NCBI RefSeq assembly: GCF_000785435.2
Contig: NZ_JTDB02000006.1
Span: forward strand, 342,908-406,907
Length of the DNA stretch: 64,000 nucleotides
DNA from: Paraburkholderia sacchari
GTDB taxonomy: Bacteria; Pseudomonadota; Gammaproteobacteria; Burkholderiales; Burkholderiaceae
Direction of reading: 5' to 3'
Part shown: positions 25,040-33,886 of the stretch, in pieces
Position numbering within the stretch: position 1 is the stretch's first letter
Layout of the letters: the number at the start of each line of letters is the position of its first letter
Position numbers and translations under genes: made by a program
The notes under the pieces: generated by a model
Told to the model about the DNA's origin: nothing
The model's input: only the letters and a program-made list of their open reading frames with translations
Database searches by the model: none

Positions 25040-25336
25040 CTACCGGCAATCCGTTTGGATCCATTGATCGACCAGGCGCTGCGCCGCGTGCAGATCGTCC
25101 GGGTAGTTCGGATCATCGTTCCATGGCGACGGGTCGTAGCCCGCTTTCCTCAGCGCCGAAAGCTCGGCCTGGCGTTGCTCCTTGGTAGGCGACGGATTGC
25201 TTTTTAGCGCGGCCAGATTGCTACACTCCGTTGGGCTCAGATGGGGTCCGCTTTGCGGCATGCCGCCGGCCGCACATCCGGTCAGCAGGAACGCCAGCGC
25301 AACAAGCGTCGAGCGGTTTCTCAGCAGGTTTTCCAT
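25040..25336 (-). CDS. DUF4148-like lipoprotein, second copy
   Basis: A 98-residue paralogue of the lipoprotein at 11880-12203. Starting at ATG 25336 it has a signal peptide ending in the lipobox LTGC and then the same blocks: SGPHLSPTECSNLAALKSN, ELSALRKAGYDPSPW, YPDDLHAAQRLVDQW and a terminal Cys. An upstream in-frame codon at 25387 would spoil the signal peptide. The two copies differ mainly in the signal peptide and a Pro/Tyr-rich linker. Function unknown. Confidence 0.8.
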   Translation of the reverse strand: MENLLRNRSTLVALAFLLTGCAAGGMPQSGPHLSPTECSNLAALKSNPSPTKEQRQAELSALRKAGYDPSPWNDDPNYPDDLHAAQRLVDQWIQTDCR

Positions 25337-25622
25337 GGAGCGTCTCCACACGTCTGATTGGCGCAACGTAAGCGCGGGCGATGCCACTGCCCGTGCTGTT
25401 CACACTCTAGTGCTTCTTTCGCGCTGTCCAAAGATATGATGCTTGTTATTACACGAGGAGTCGGCCAAGGCAGACGTACCGCTCTTTTCACTGGCAACGG
25501 CACATCGACATCAATGAAGCGCCAGATACGCGCTATCGAATCTGTTTTTATTCGCCTCTCAGGAAGCGCTAATTCCCTGTTGCCATGAAAACGCCACGCG
25601 TTTATCCGGAGCCCGCAAGTCA

Positions 25623-27902
25623 ATGAGTACTTCCCTCTTCGCTCCACCCTCCGGAACCAAAGCGGACTACGACGCGTTCATTGGCGAGGCGCCATTATTT
25701 CGTCAGCTGGTCAGAATGATCGACCGTGTCGCTCCCACCGATCACGCGTTGCTCATCATCGGCCCCACCGGGTCGGGCAAGGAGTTGGTGGCGCGCCGCG
25801 TACACACGCGCAGCCTGCGCCACGATCAACCGTTCGTCGACGTGAATTGCGGTGCAATACCCGAACACCTCGTGGAAGCGGAATTATTCGGGCACGTCAA
25901 AGGCGCCTTCACCGGGGCCGGCGAGAGTCGTCAGGGGCTCTTGCAACAGGTCGGCAAGGGCACGCTGCTGCTCGATGAAATCGGCGAATTGCCCCTCGCG
26001 CTGCAACCCAAACTGCTGCGCGCACTCGAAACGCGGATGTTTCGCCCGGTTGGCGCTTCGTCGAACGTGCGCTTCGAGGGCCGCGTGGTCGCTTCGACTC
26101 ACCGTGATCTGCGCGAACTGGCGCGCCAGGGCCTGTTTCGCGAGGACCTGTTTTACCGGCTCGCGGTGTTCGTGCTGGCCGTGCCCGGACTCGACCAGCG
26201 CATTGAAGACATCCCGGCGCTCGCCGCTCATTTCGCCTCGCGGCAGGAGCGCCGCATCGAGTTTTCGCCGGCCGCCATTCGGCGGCTCGGCCGGCATACC
26301 TGGCCGGGCCATATCCGCCAATTGCGCAACCTGATCAGCCAGTTGAGCGTGCTCGCCGAAAAGCCGCTGATCGATGAACACACACTCGAACCGTTTCTGC
26401 CCAGCGAAACGGCCGGGGCGGTTTCGCGCTCAGCGCTCGCGGATATGCTGCTGCAACTCGAGGGGAGCGACAAACTCGCCGCCGCCGAAGATCTGCTCAT
26501 CGATCGCGCACTGGAACGCACTGCGGGCAACAAGAGCGCCGCGGCCAGTTTGCTCGGCGTAGGGCGCAAGACCGTCGAACGCCGCCTGAAGTCGCGCGAG
26601 GAGCACCATCGCGAAGCCCAGAAGGGTCTTGAACATGCGAGCGCACTCATCGAAGCGTCGCGCTTTGCCGAGGCCATTCCTCATTTGCGGCGTTGCCTCG
26701 ACGTGCTGCAGACCAGCCGCGACGAGGTCACCGCGCGCCGCGCACAGTTCGACGCCTACCGGCTGCTCGGTATGAGCCTGCGCAGCGTGCACGGCTGGCT
26801 GTACGCGGAAGCCACGGCCTGTTATGCGGCAGCGCTAGAAGTCGGAACCGGGATTTGCGAGCCTCGCGAGATCGCGGCGATCCAGTTCGGCGTCTGGACC
26901 ACCCAGTTGACGACGCTTCAGCTCAAGCAGGCGCGTGCGAGCGCACAGGAGATGCTGCAACGCGCTCAGAACAGCGGGGACCGCGTGTCGCTCGACGAAG
27001 CGCACGTCGCCATGGCCAACACCCTCTACTGGCTCGGCGACAGCGAAGAAGCGCTCGCCTGCCTCGCGCGGGGCAATCTGATCGGCGTGACGAAAGACGA
27101 TGTGCGCACGGGTTCGCAGGGAATCGACCTTGCGAGCCTCGCGTTGACATTCGAGGGCCTTGCCGCCTATCAGATCGGCGAATTCGGGCAGGCCCGGCGC
27201 GCGATGGAAATGCTGATCCTGCGCGCCGGCGAATCGGGTACGCACGCCTTGGCGCATGCCGTCAATCTGCAGGGCGCCGCGTGGCTGGCCTGCGTTTTCG
27301 ACGACCCGCGGCGCGGGCCGCTCGCGAGCGAACTCGAATCGGTATCGATCGCCAACGGCTTCCCGTTCTATCGCGGCATGGGTCAGATTTTCCGCAGCGT
27401 CCATCTCAGCGCGCAAGGCCTGAACGCGGAAGCCGAAGCCGTCATGCTCGACGGTTACGACAATCACCTCGTCTGCAACGGCGGCGCGCTATTCCACTCC
27501 TTCAAGATGTGGCAGCACGGCGAACTGCTGCTGCGATGCGGCCGCGCGGAGCAATGCGAAGCGATGCTTGCCGCCGCAGTCGACGAAACCCTTGCTCGCC
27601 AGGAGCGCGCCCATCTTGGCGAATTGCAGGTCACCCGCGCGCGGGCGCAGTGGGCACTCGGAGATTTGACCTCTGCCGAGCAGGGATTACGCACCGCCCT
27701 TTCCACGGCGCTCGCGTTCGGTTCGGTGCCCGCGCGCGTAGATGCCGCGCGCTATCTCGCCGACCTCTTGCGCTCCACCGGCCGCCGCGCCGAAGCGATC
27801 GACACGCTTGCTCGCGGCTTGCGGGAGCAAGCGGCCGAGTCGACCAGCCGGATTGCGGACGCGATAACGTTGCTGGCCGAACTTCGCCTCGAAGAGACCT
27901 GA
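25623..27902 (+). CDS. Sigma-54 enhancer-binding protein with C-terminal TPR region
   Basis: A 759-residue activator. Residues 15-240 are a sigma-54 AAA+ domain: Walker A IIGPTGSGKELVARR, the sigma-54-contacting loop VKGAFTGAGES, Walker B LLLDEIGELP and the FREDLFYRL sensor region. Residues about 290-325 form a Fis-type HTH (RALERTAGNKSAAASLLGVG). Then, unusually, about 430 residues of helical repeats follow with TPR-like spacing (FAEAIPHLRRCLDVL, YAEATACYAAALEVG, SAEQGLRTALSTALAFG). There is no N-terminal receiver, GAF or PAS domain. Sensing is therefore probably done by the C-terminal repeats. Just downstream lie palindromes and a sigma-54 promoter for two small genes. Confidence 0.88.
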   Translation: MSTSLFAPPSGTKADYDAFIGEAPLFRQLVRMIDRVAPTDHALLIIGPTGSGKELVARRVHTRSLRHDQPFVDVNCGAIPEHLVEAELFGHVKGAFTGAGESRQGLLQQVGKGTLLLDEIGELPLALQPKLLRALETRMFRPVGASSNVRFEGRVVASTHRDLRELARQGLFREDLFYRLAVFVLAVPGLDQRIEDIPALAAHFASRQERRIEFSPAAIRRLGRHTWPGHIRQLRNLISQLSVLAEKPLIDEHTLEPFLPSETAGAVSRSALADMLLQLEGSDKLAAAEDLLIDRALERTAGNKSAAASLLGVGRKTVERRLKSREEHHREAQKGLEHASALIEASRFAEAIPHLRRCLDVLQTSRDEVTARRAQFDAYRLLGMSLRSVHGWLYAEATACYAAALEVGTGICEPREIAAIQFGVWTTQLTTLQLKQARASAQEMLQRAQNSGDRVSLDEAHVAMANTLYWLGDSEEALACLARGNLIGVTKDDVRTGSQGIDLASLALTFEGLAAYQIGEFGQARRAMEMLILRAGESGTHALAHAVNLQGAAWLACVFDDPRRGPLASELESVSIANGFPFYRGMGQIFRSVHLSAQGLNAEAEAVMLDGYDNHLVCNGGALFHSFKMWQHGELLLRCGRAEQCEAMLAAAVDETLARQERAHLGELQVTRARAQWALGDLTSAEQGLRTALSTALAFGSVPARVDAARYLADLLRSTGRRAEAIDTLARGLREQAAESTSRIADAITLLAELRLEET

Positions 27903-27910
27903 CGCGGGCC

Positions 27911-27962
27911 CGCTCAGGTAGAACGCTAAGGTAGAACGCTCGGGCAGACCGCTAAGGCACGC
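27911..27962 (+). repeat. Four degenerate 13-bp direct repeats
   Basis: Units CGCTCAGGTAGAA, CGCTAAGGTAGAA, CGCTCGGGCAGAC and CGCTAAGGCACGC follow one another without gaps, starting nine bases after the regulator stop codon and ending before the palindromes at 27987. They could be operator half-sites or slippage products. Confidence 0.65.
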
Positions 27963-27986
27963 CGTATCGATCAATTCAGCCGGAAT

Positions 27987-28032
27987 GGACGAAATCGTCC
28001 ATTTCGCGTCATTTTCGCGGACGGAATCGTCC
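27987..28032. promoter_or_regulatory. Two upstream activator palindromes for the enhancer-binding protein
   Basis: GGACGAAATCGTCC (27987-28000) and GGACGGAATCGTCC (28019-28032) differ at one base and have centres 32 bp apart, about three helical turns. The first extends to TGGACGA-AA-TCGTCCA. They lie 55-100 bp upstream of a -24/-12 promoter, the normal position for enhancer sites of a Fis-type HTH activator. Binding by the gene at 25623 is inferred. Confidence 0.75.
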
Positions 28033-28086
28033 TGCACCGTCCCCTCACGCACCGGCTCATTCCACGGACACTGGGTCGTCGAATGC

Positions 28087-28102
28087 TGGCGCGATCGTTG
28101 CT
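28087..28102 (+). promoter_or_regulatory. Sigma-54 (-24/-12) promoter
   Basis: TGGCGCG-N4-TTGCT matches the sigma-54 consensus TGGCACG-N4-TTGCW with a single difference. The invariant GG (28088-28089) and GC (28100-28101) are exactly ten bases apart. Transcription should start near 28113, about 114 bases before the ATG at 28227. Confidence 0.8.
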
Positions 28103-28226
28103 TACTCTCTGTCAATGCGGGATCGGGAAGACGCCCGATACGCCCGCGCCAAAACGATTCCGGGGTCGCAGTGCAATGCGCGGTTCGCATGCGCGGCGGA
28201 TGTACGCAAATGCAAGGCCAAAAATA

Positions 28227-28529
28227 ATGACAAGCACAATTGAACAAGCGGCAGTTCGGGATACGAAGCGCGCCAATAAAGATTTGAAGCGTGTGATCAC
28301 ACACCAGGATGTGAAAACCGGGGCACCAGGAGAAAGCCCTTACACGGCGAAAAACCTCGATAGCGCCATCGCGCATCTCGAGATCGTCGTTGCCGTGGAT
28401 GACAACATTGCCGTCTTCGGTCGGCGCTATTGGCGCGATCGCGTAGAACGCATTGCCTCCACGCCGCAAATCGTTCCCGCGCAAGCGCAACGACTTCGGC
28501 TTTTGCTCGATCAACTCGGGGATGTTTGA
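28227..28529 (+). CDS. 100-residue protein of unknown function, predicted sigma-54-controlled
   Basis: Start ATG 28227 is preceded by AAGG nine bases upstream; the frame is open further back but over the promoter. The protein has a charged, probably helical N-terminal third (RDTKRANKDLKRVITHQDV), a Gly/Pro-rich turn, then AIAHLEIVVAVDDNIAVFG and a basic helix with a C-terminal LRLLLDQLGD. No signal peptide or membrane segment. I recognise no family. It is the first gene behind the -24/-12 promoter at 28087. Confidence 0.65.
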   Translation: MTSTIEQAAVRDTKRANKDLKRVITHQDVKTGAPGESPYTAKNLDSAIAHLEIVVAVDDNIAVFGRRYWRDRVERIASTPQIVPAQAQRLRLLLDQLGDV

Positions 28530-28618
28530 GCGTCTGGCGCGTTGTGACGAACGGTGAAGGGGAACCCGTCCGTGTTAGGCCCGTGCGATGATGTATCGCG
28601 ACCAACATGGGATACGGG

Positions 28619-29005
28619 ATGACAACGACATTCGACGAGGCAACAACGGCGGCGATCGCCGCGTTTGCTCAATTGGACATATACACGGCTGTGCAGGCGA
28701 TGCGCGCCGAGGCCGACTACGACCGCGAACGGGACCAGTGGATCTCGCGCTACATCGACGAGCACGGCGGCGGCGCGGACGATGCGGAATACGACGCCTT
28801 GCACGCGCAGGCCCAGGCAACTCCGGAATACGCGCAGTTCGTCGATGCCGTCCGCAAGGAAATCCGGGAATACTTCGGCGTGACCGACGATCAACTGGAC
28901 TGGGTGGTCCTGCTACGCGACGACGACAGCGATGCGCTTTGGGCGGAAGTCAACCGGCAGCGTAACGCGCTGGGTACTGGTGAAGTGCGCGGGGATCTTG
29001 ATTAG
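28619..29005 (+). CDS. Acidic protein of unknown function
   Basis: A 128-residue, strongly acidic protein (many Asp and Glu; IDEHGGGADDAEYDALHAQ, VTDDQLDWVVLLRDDDSD). It appears mainly helical, without signal peptide or membrane segment. ATG 28607 is an alternative start four residues earlier; neither has a strong ribosome site. It lies 89 bp after the previous small gene and could share its sigma-54 promoter. Not recognised. Confidence 0.6.
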   Translation: MTTTFDEATTAAIAAFAQLDIYTAVQAMRAEADYDRERDQWISRYIDEHGGGADDAEYDALHAQAQATPEYAQFVDAVRKEIREYFGVTDDQLDWVVLLRDDDSDALWAEVNRQRNALGTGEVRGDLD

Positions 29006-29028
29006 CGTTTTTCCAGGAGGTTTTAAAT

Positions 29029-29340
29029 CGTGCTGGGGCGGAGCTGATTGAAGGACTGATGGCGGTCGCCCAGTCGCTACTGCGCGAAGGCCATCGGAAG
29101 GTGCGGGCGCGCTCCATCCACGAATTGCTGGACAAGCCGCGCGGCCGTCGCCTTCATCGAATGCCTGCTTCAGGTCATACGCCGACATGCGCGCTCGGCG
29201 AAAAAGGAAGACCTCGCCTTGTTCGACACGTTGGAGCTATTGATCTAGCGCCAGAGCGCGCGCGTCGATCGCGAAAAACTCGCGCGCGACGACGTGATCT
29301 ACCAGCTGCGCCTCGATGCGCCGCTTTTGCCCCGAGACTG
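29029..29340 (+). pseudogene. Degenerate helical-protein gene with frameshift and stop
   Basis: AGGAGG at 29015-29020 is followed by a frame reading AELIEGLMAVAQSLLREGHR and ARSIHELLDK. The reading then continues only in the next frame, RAAVAFIECLLQVIRRHARS and KEDLALFDTLELLI, reaches TAG at 29246, and resumes in that same frame with ARVDREKLARDDVIYQLRLD. Codon use looks like real coding in each piece, so a once-intact gene with one frameshift and one nonsense change is the simplest reading. Family unknown. 29341-29449 holds nothing I can name. Confidence 0.4.
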
Positions 29341-29449
29341 CTTTAATCCTGTCGTCCATGCGCTCGCGCGCGGCACTTGCCCCGGCGGCTCACCATCTAA
29401 ATCAAGGGTAGATACCGACCGCTCACGCTGTCGTCGCGGCTTGATGGGA

Positions 29450-30367
29450 TCAGATTGCCTGAGCGGGACGCACCAGACGCTCCCGGACTATCGCAAATGC
29501 TCGCTCAGCAGCCGGTATGAGGGTTCTGCCTTTCAGGCGGACGATGCCAAGTGTGAGTTTCATGTCGAGCTGAGGTACAACGTCGATCGGCTCGATACTC
29601 CCGGCCGCTATGCCGGCAAACATCGCGAAGTCGGTGTACGAGACGATGGCATCGGTCGAAGTCAAAAGATCCTGCACTGTCGGCACATCGTTGACGACCA
29701 CGGCGAAGTGATCGACGAACGGCTCAGCGAGCCCGTAAAGCTCAAGGAAGCGGCGTGCAAGCGACTCCTCCAGATAGCCGGTCGCGATCAGAGGAAACTG
29801 CTTCACCTGCGCTATCGAGACTGCCGCTTGCTTAGAAAGCGGATGGCCGATCCGCCCATACCAACCGAAGCTGCTTTGATAGACCGGCTCCACGGCCACA
29901 TCGGCAAGGCCGGCAGCAACCCGGATATCGCCGACGAAGAAGTCCAGCTTCTCTTCAAGCAAGAGCTGCATCAGCCGGTCCGACGAATCGATGACGGAGC
30001 GCTGCTTCAGACGCGGCGTGCTTGCGAGCAACTGAAGCATCATCGGCTTGAGCAGTGCGCTCGCGAGCGATGAACCCATCCCAAAGGAAAGTGTGCCCGC
30101 ATCGCCGGTGCGCATGAGTTCCAGCGCCCGCATGCCTTCTTTCTCTTCAAAGACAATGCGACGCGCGCGCTCGGCGAACGAGTCGGCGTACACGGTAGGC
30201 CGAAGCCTGCGCTCGCTGCGATCGAAGAGCGGCACACCCAGCGATTCTTCCAGCGAGCGGATGCTGCGGGACAACGCTGGCTGGCTGAGATGCACCACGG
30301 TTGCGGCGGCACTCAGCGATCCCTCATTTAGCAGGGCCAGAAAGTGAAGAAGCTGACGGCTGTTCAT
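29450..30367 (-). CDS. LysR-family transcriptional regulator
   Basis: A 305-residue LysR protein from ATG 30367 (MNSRQLLHFLALLNEGSLS). HTH: SAAATVVHLSQPALSRSIRS, then LEESLGVPLFDRSERRLRPT. The effector domain is complete, with LIATGYLEESLARRF in the hinge region. An upstream in-frame ATG at 30397 would add ten residues and overlap the divergent operator, so I prefer 30367. It is divergent from the PuuD-DUF2817-MHS-porin cluster, 110 bp away, and very probably regulates it. Confidence 0.9.
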   Translation of the reverse strand: MNSRQLLHFLALLNEGSLSAAATVVHLSQPALSRSIRSLEESLGVPLFDRSERRLRPTVYADSFAERARRIVFEEKEGMRALELMRTGDAGTLSFGMGSSLASALLKPMMLQLLASTPRLKQRSVIDSSDRLMQLLLEEKLDFFVGDIRVAAGLADVAVEPVYQSSFGWYGRIGHPLSKQAAVSIAQVKQFPLIATGYLEESLARRFLELYGLAEPFVDHFAVVVNDVPTVQDLLTSTDAIVSYTDFAMFAGIAAGSIEPIDVVPQLDMKLTLGIVRLKGRTLIPAAERAFAIVRERLVRPAQAI

Positions 30368-30391
30368 GGATGGGCGACCCACTTGCAAAGA

Positions 30392-30419
30392 TTGCATGAT
30401 AACTCAATAAATTATGCAA
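30392..30419. promoter_or_regulatory. LysR-type operator between lysR and puuD-like gene
   Basis: Inverted repeat TTGCAT-N16-ATGCAA enclosing an inner ATAA-N9-TTAT pair, in an AT-rich pocket of the divergent promoter region. This matches the T-N11-A style of LysR boxes. Confidence 0.55.
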
Positions 30420-30477
30420 TTTACATCATCAAAACAGCTATCTAGACTCGCTCCCAACAACCTTTCCTGAAGTCGAC

Positions 30478-31266
30478 ATGAACTGCCCCATTTCCCGCCA
30501 GCCCGTCGTCGCCATCGTGGCCGACCGCATTGAGCGCCAGAAGCACATGGCCCACGCCGTCCTCGAGGGATACGTGCATGCACTTGCACGGGTCGCCGGA
30601 GTGCTTCCAGTCATCGTTCCGGCCCACGCTGACGGCATCGATCCGGCCACGCTGATCGCCTCGATCGACGGCTTGCTTCTGACCGGCAGCCCGTCCAATG
30701 TCGCGGCGGAGCGTTACGGCGCGGCGCCGCTGCCTGCCTGCACGCTCGTCGATCCGGATCGCGACGCCGTGTCGCTCCCGCTCCTGCCGAAGATGCTGGA
30801 GGCCGGCGTACCGTTCCTTGGCATCTGTCGCGGATTCCAGGAACTCAATGTCGCGTTTGGCGGCACGCTGGAGCGCGCTGTCCATGACCAACCCGGGCGC
30901 CTCGACCACCGTGAGGGCGACCATGATCGGCCGGTGGAGCACTGGTACGAAGACCGCCACGCAATCGATATCGTCCCGGGAGGACAACTCGCGCAGTTCG
31001 CGGGCGTCGCGACGGCGTTGGTCAACTCACTGCATCACCAGGGAGTCGATCGGCTGGGCGACGGACTGCGCGTCGAGGCGACTGCGCCCGACGGCCTGAT
31101 CGAGGCCATTTCCGTGGACTCGGCCAGACAGTTCACGCTCGGCGTGCAATGGCATCCCGAGATGCGCGTCGATGACAGTCCGCTTGCGCGTGCGATTTTT
31201 ACTGCATTTGGCGACGCCTGCCGGATCCGGCAGCAGGAACGCCTGCAATCCCCGATTCCCGCTTGA
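30478..31266 (+). CDS. Gamma-glutamyl hydrolase, PuuD-like class I amidotransferase
   Basis: A 262-residue peptidase C26 enzyme. Catalytic Cys in PFLGICRGFQELNVAFGG, catalytic His-x-Glu in GVQWHPEM, and DGLLLTGSPSNVAAERYG, typical of gamma-glutamyl-GABA hydrolase and relatives. It hydrolyses gamma-glutamyl bonds in the cytoplasm. No polyamine genes (puuA, puuB, puuC) accompany it, so the substrate is probably another gamma-glutamyl compound. First gene after the LysR operator; its stop overlaps the TTG start of the DUF2817 gene. Confidence 0.87.
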   Translation: MNCPISRQPVVAIVADRIERQKHMAHAVLEGYVHALARVAGVLPVIVPAHADGIDPATLIASIDGLLLTGSPSNVAAERYGAAPLPACTLVDPDRDAVSLPLLPKMLEAGVPFLGICRGFQELNVAFGGTLERAVHDQPGRLDHREGDHDRPVEHWYEDRHAIDIVPGGQLAQFAGVATALVNSLHHQGVDRLGDGLRVEATAPDGLIEAISVDSARQFTLGVQWHPEMRVDDSPLARAIFTAFGDACRIRQQERLQSPIPA

Positions 31267-32390
31267 ATTGCGCTTCAACGATCGTGACACCACAAGCTAT
31301 CAATCAACTGTTCAGCCGCAACTACGCCGAAGCTCGCGAGAAATTTCTTGGTGCTGCTGCGCGAAGGGGACTCACCGTCGACTCCCATGAATTGCCGCTA
31401 CGCGGAGCGGATGGCGAGACGCTCGCGACGGACGTCGTGCTGGACGGTCCGCAAGACGCGTCCAACCTGCTGCTCGTTATCAGCGGATGTCATGGCGTGG
31501 AAGGCTATTGCGGCTCCGCGATACAAACCGGGCTTCTCGAACTGGAGCCCGCCCCCAGGTGCAAAGCCAATGCCACGGACACCGCCGTGCTTTACGTACA
31601 CGCCGTCAATCCCTATGGCTTCTCCCACACTCGCCGGGTGACTCAGGAAAACGTCGACCTGAATCGAAATTTTGTTGACTTCTCAACCACCCTCCCCGAC
31701 AACGCGGGCTACGGCGAAATCCACGATCTGCTTCTTCCTCCCGAGTGGCCTCCGCGCGCAGCAAACGAAAGCCGTCTGAATGCGTTCCGCGAGCGCGTCG
31801 GTGCGCGCGGCTTCCAGCGCGCGGTTTCGCTGGGCCAGTACGCATTCGACGACGGACTGCACTTTGGCGGCGTCGCGCCCACGTGGAGCAACGAGACATT
31901 CCGGAAAATTCTGCGCCAATATGGCGCGAAGCGCCGGCATATCGCATCGATCGACATTCACACAGGTCTCGGCCCCTATGGCGTGGGCGAGCGAATCTTC
32001 GCGGCACCCGACAACGCCGTTACGCTGGCGCGCTCGCGGCGATGGTGGGGTGACAACCTCACCTCCGTTGCCACGGGAACATCGTCAAGCATTCCGCTGA
32101 CGGGGCCAATCCAGGCATCGCTCGCGCAAGAGTGCCCTCATGCGGTTCAGACAAATGTGTGCCTCGAGTTCGGCACCTACCCTATGGGAGAGGTCATGCT
32201 CGCCATGCGCGCGGAGCATTGGCTGCATCGCTACGGATGCGCCGATACGGCGAAACGGGACGCGATCAAGGCCACACTCAAACGAGCCTTCTATCCCCAA
32301 CGCGAAGACTGGAACCTCGCAATCTGGGTGCAAGGACGAGAGGTGTACCTGCAGTCGCTCAACGGCCTGCGCAGATGCACAGACGAGTGA
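31263..32390 (+). CDS. DUF2817 family M14-type metallopeptidase
   Basis: A 375-residue protein. The zinc site of the M14/succinylglutamate-desuccinylase fold is visible: LVISGCHGVEGYCGSA (His and Glu ligands), VDLNRNFVDF, and IASIDIHTGLGPYG for the third ligand, with a late Glu in VCLEFGTYPMGEV as catalytic base. TTG 31263 overlaps the upstream stop as TTGA; GTG 31284 is an equally possible start. No signal peptide. With the PuuD-like hydrolase it probably breaks down an N-acyl or peptide-like amino compound imported by the next genes. Confidence 0.82.
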   Translation: MNCASTIVTPQAINQLFSRNYAEAREKFLGAAARRGLTVDSHELPLRGADGETLATDVVLDGPQDASNLLLVISGCHGVEGYCGSAIQTGLLELEPAPRCKANATDTAVLYVHAVNPYGFSHTRRVTQENVDLNRNFVDFSTTLPDNAGYGEIHDLLLPPEWPPRAANESRLNAFRERVGARGFQRAVSLGQYAFDDGLHFGGVAPTWSNETFRKILRQYGAKRRHIASIDIHTGLGPYGVGERIFAAPDNAVTLARSRRWWGDNLTSVATGTSSSIPLTGPIQASLAQECPHAVQTNVCLEFGTYPMGEVMLAMRAEHWLHRYGCADTAKRDAIKATLKRAFYPQREDWNLAIWVQGREVYLQSLNGLRRCTDE

Positions 32391-32456
32391 GCTCGAACGC
32401 CGGACTCAACGCCTGACCGGCAGTCCGGCGCGTTACAACAGTTGGAGACAGATGAA

Positions 32457-33776
<1,320 letters not shown>

Positions 33777-33886
33777 CCCGCGCACAGCAAAAAAACCCTT
33801 GTAGTGAAGCAGTAATGAGGCGTGCATGGCGCCGGCCTCGTTGCGCCCGCTTTTTCTGGAATCAACGGACTTTCACGAGAAAATAA

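Noticed and set aside
29294..30073. 259-codon plus-strand frame
   Set aside because: Mostly antisense to the LysR gene at 29450-30367, with shadow-type composition.
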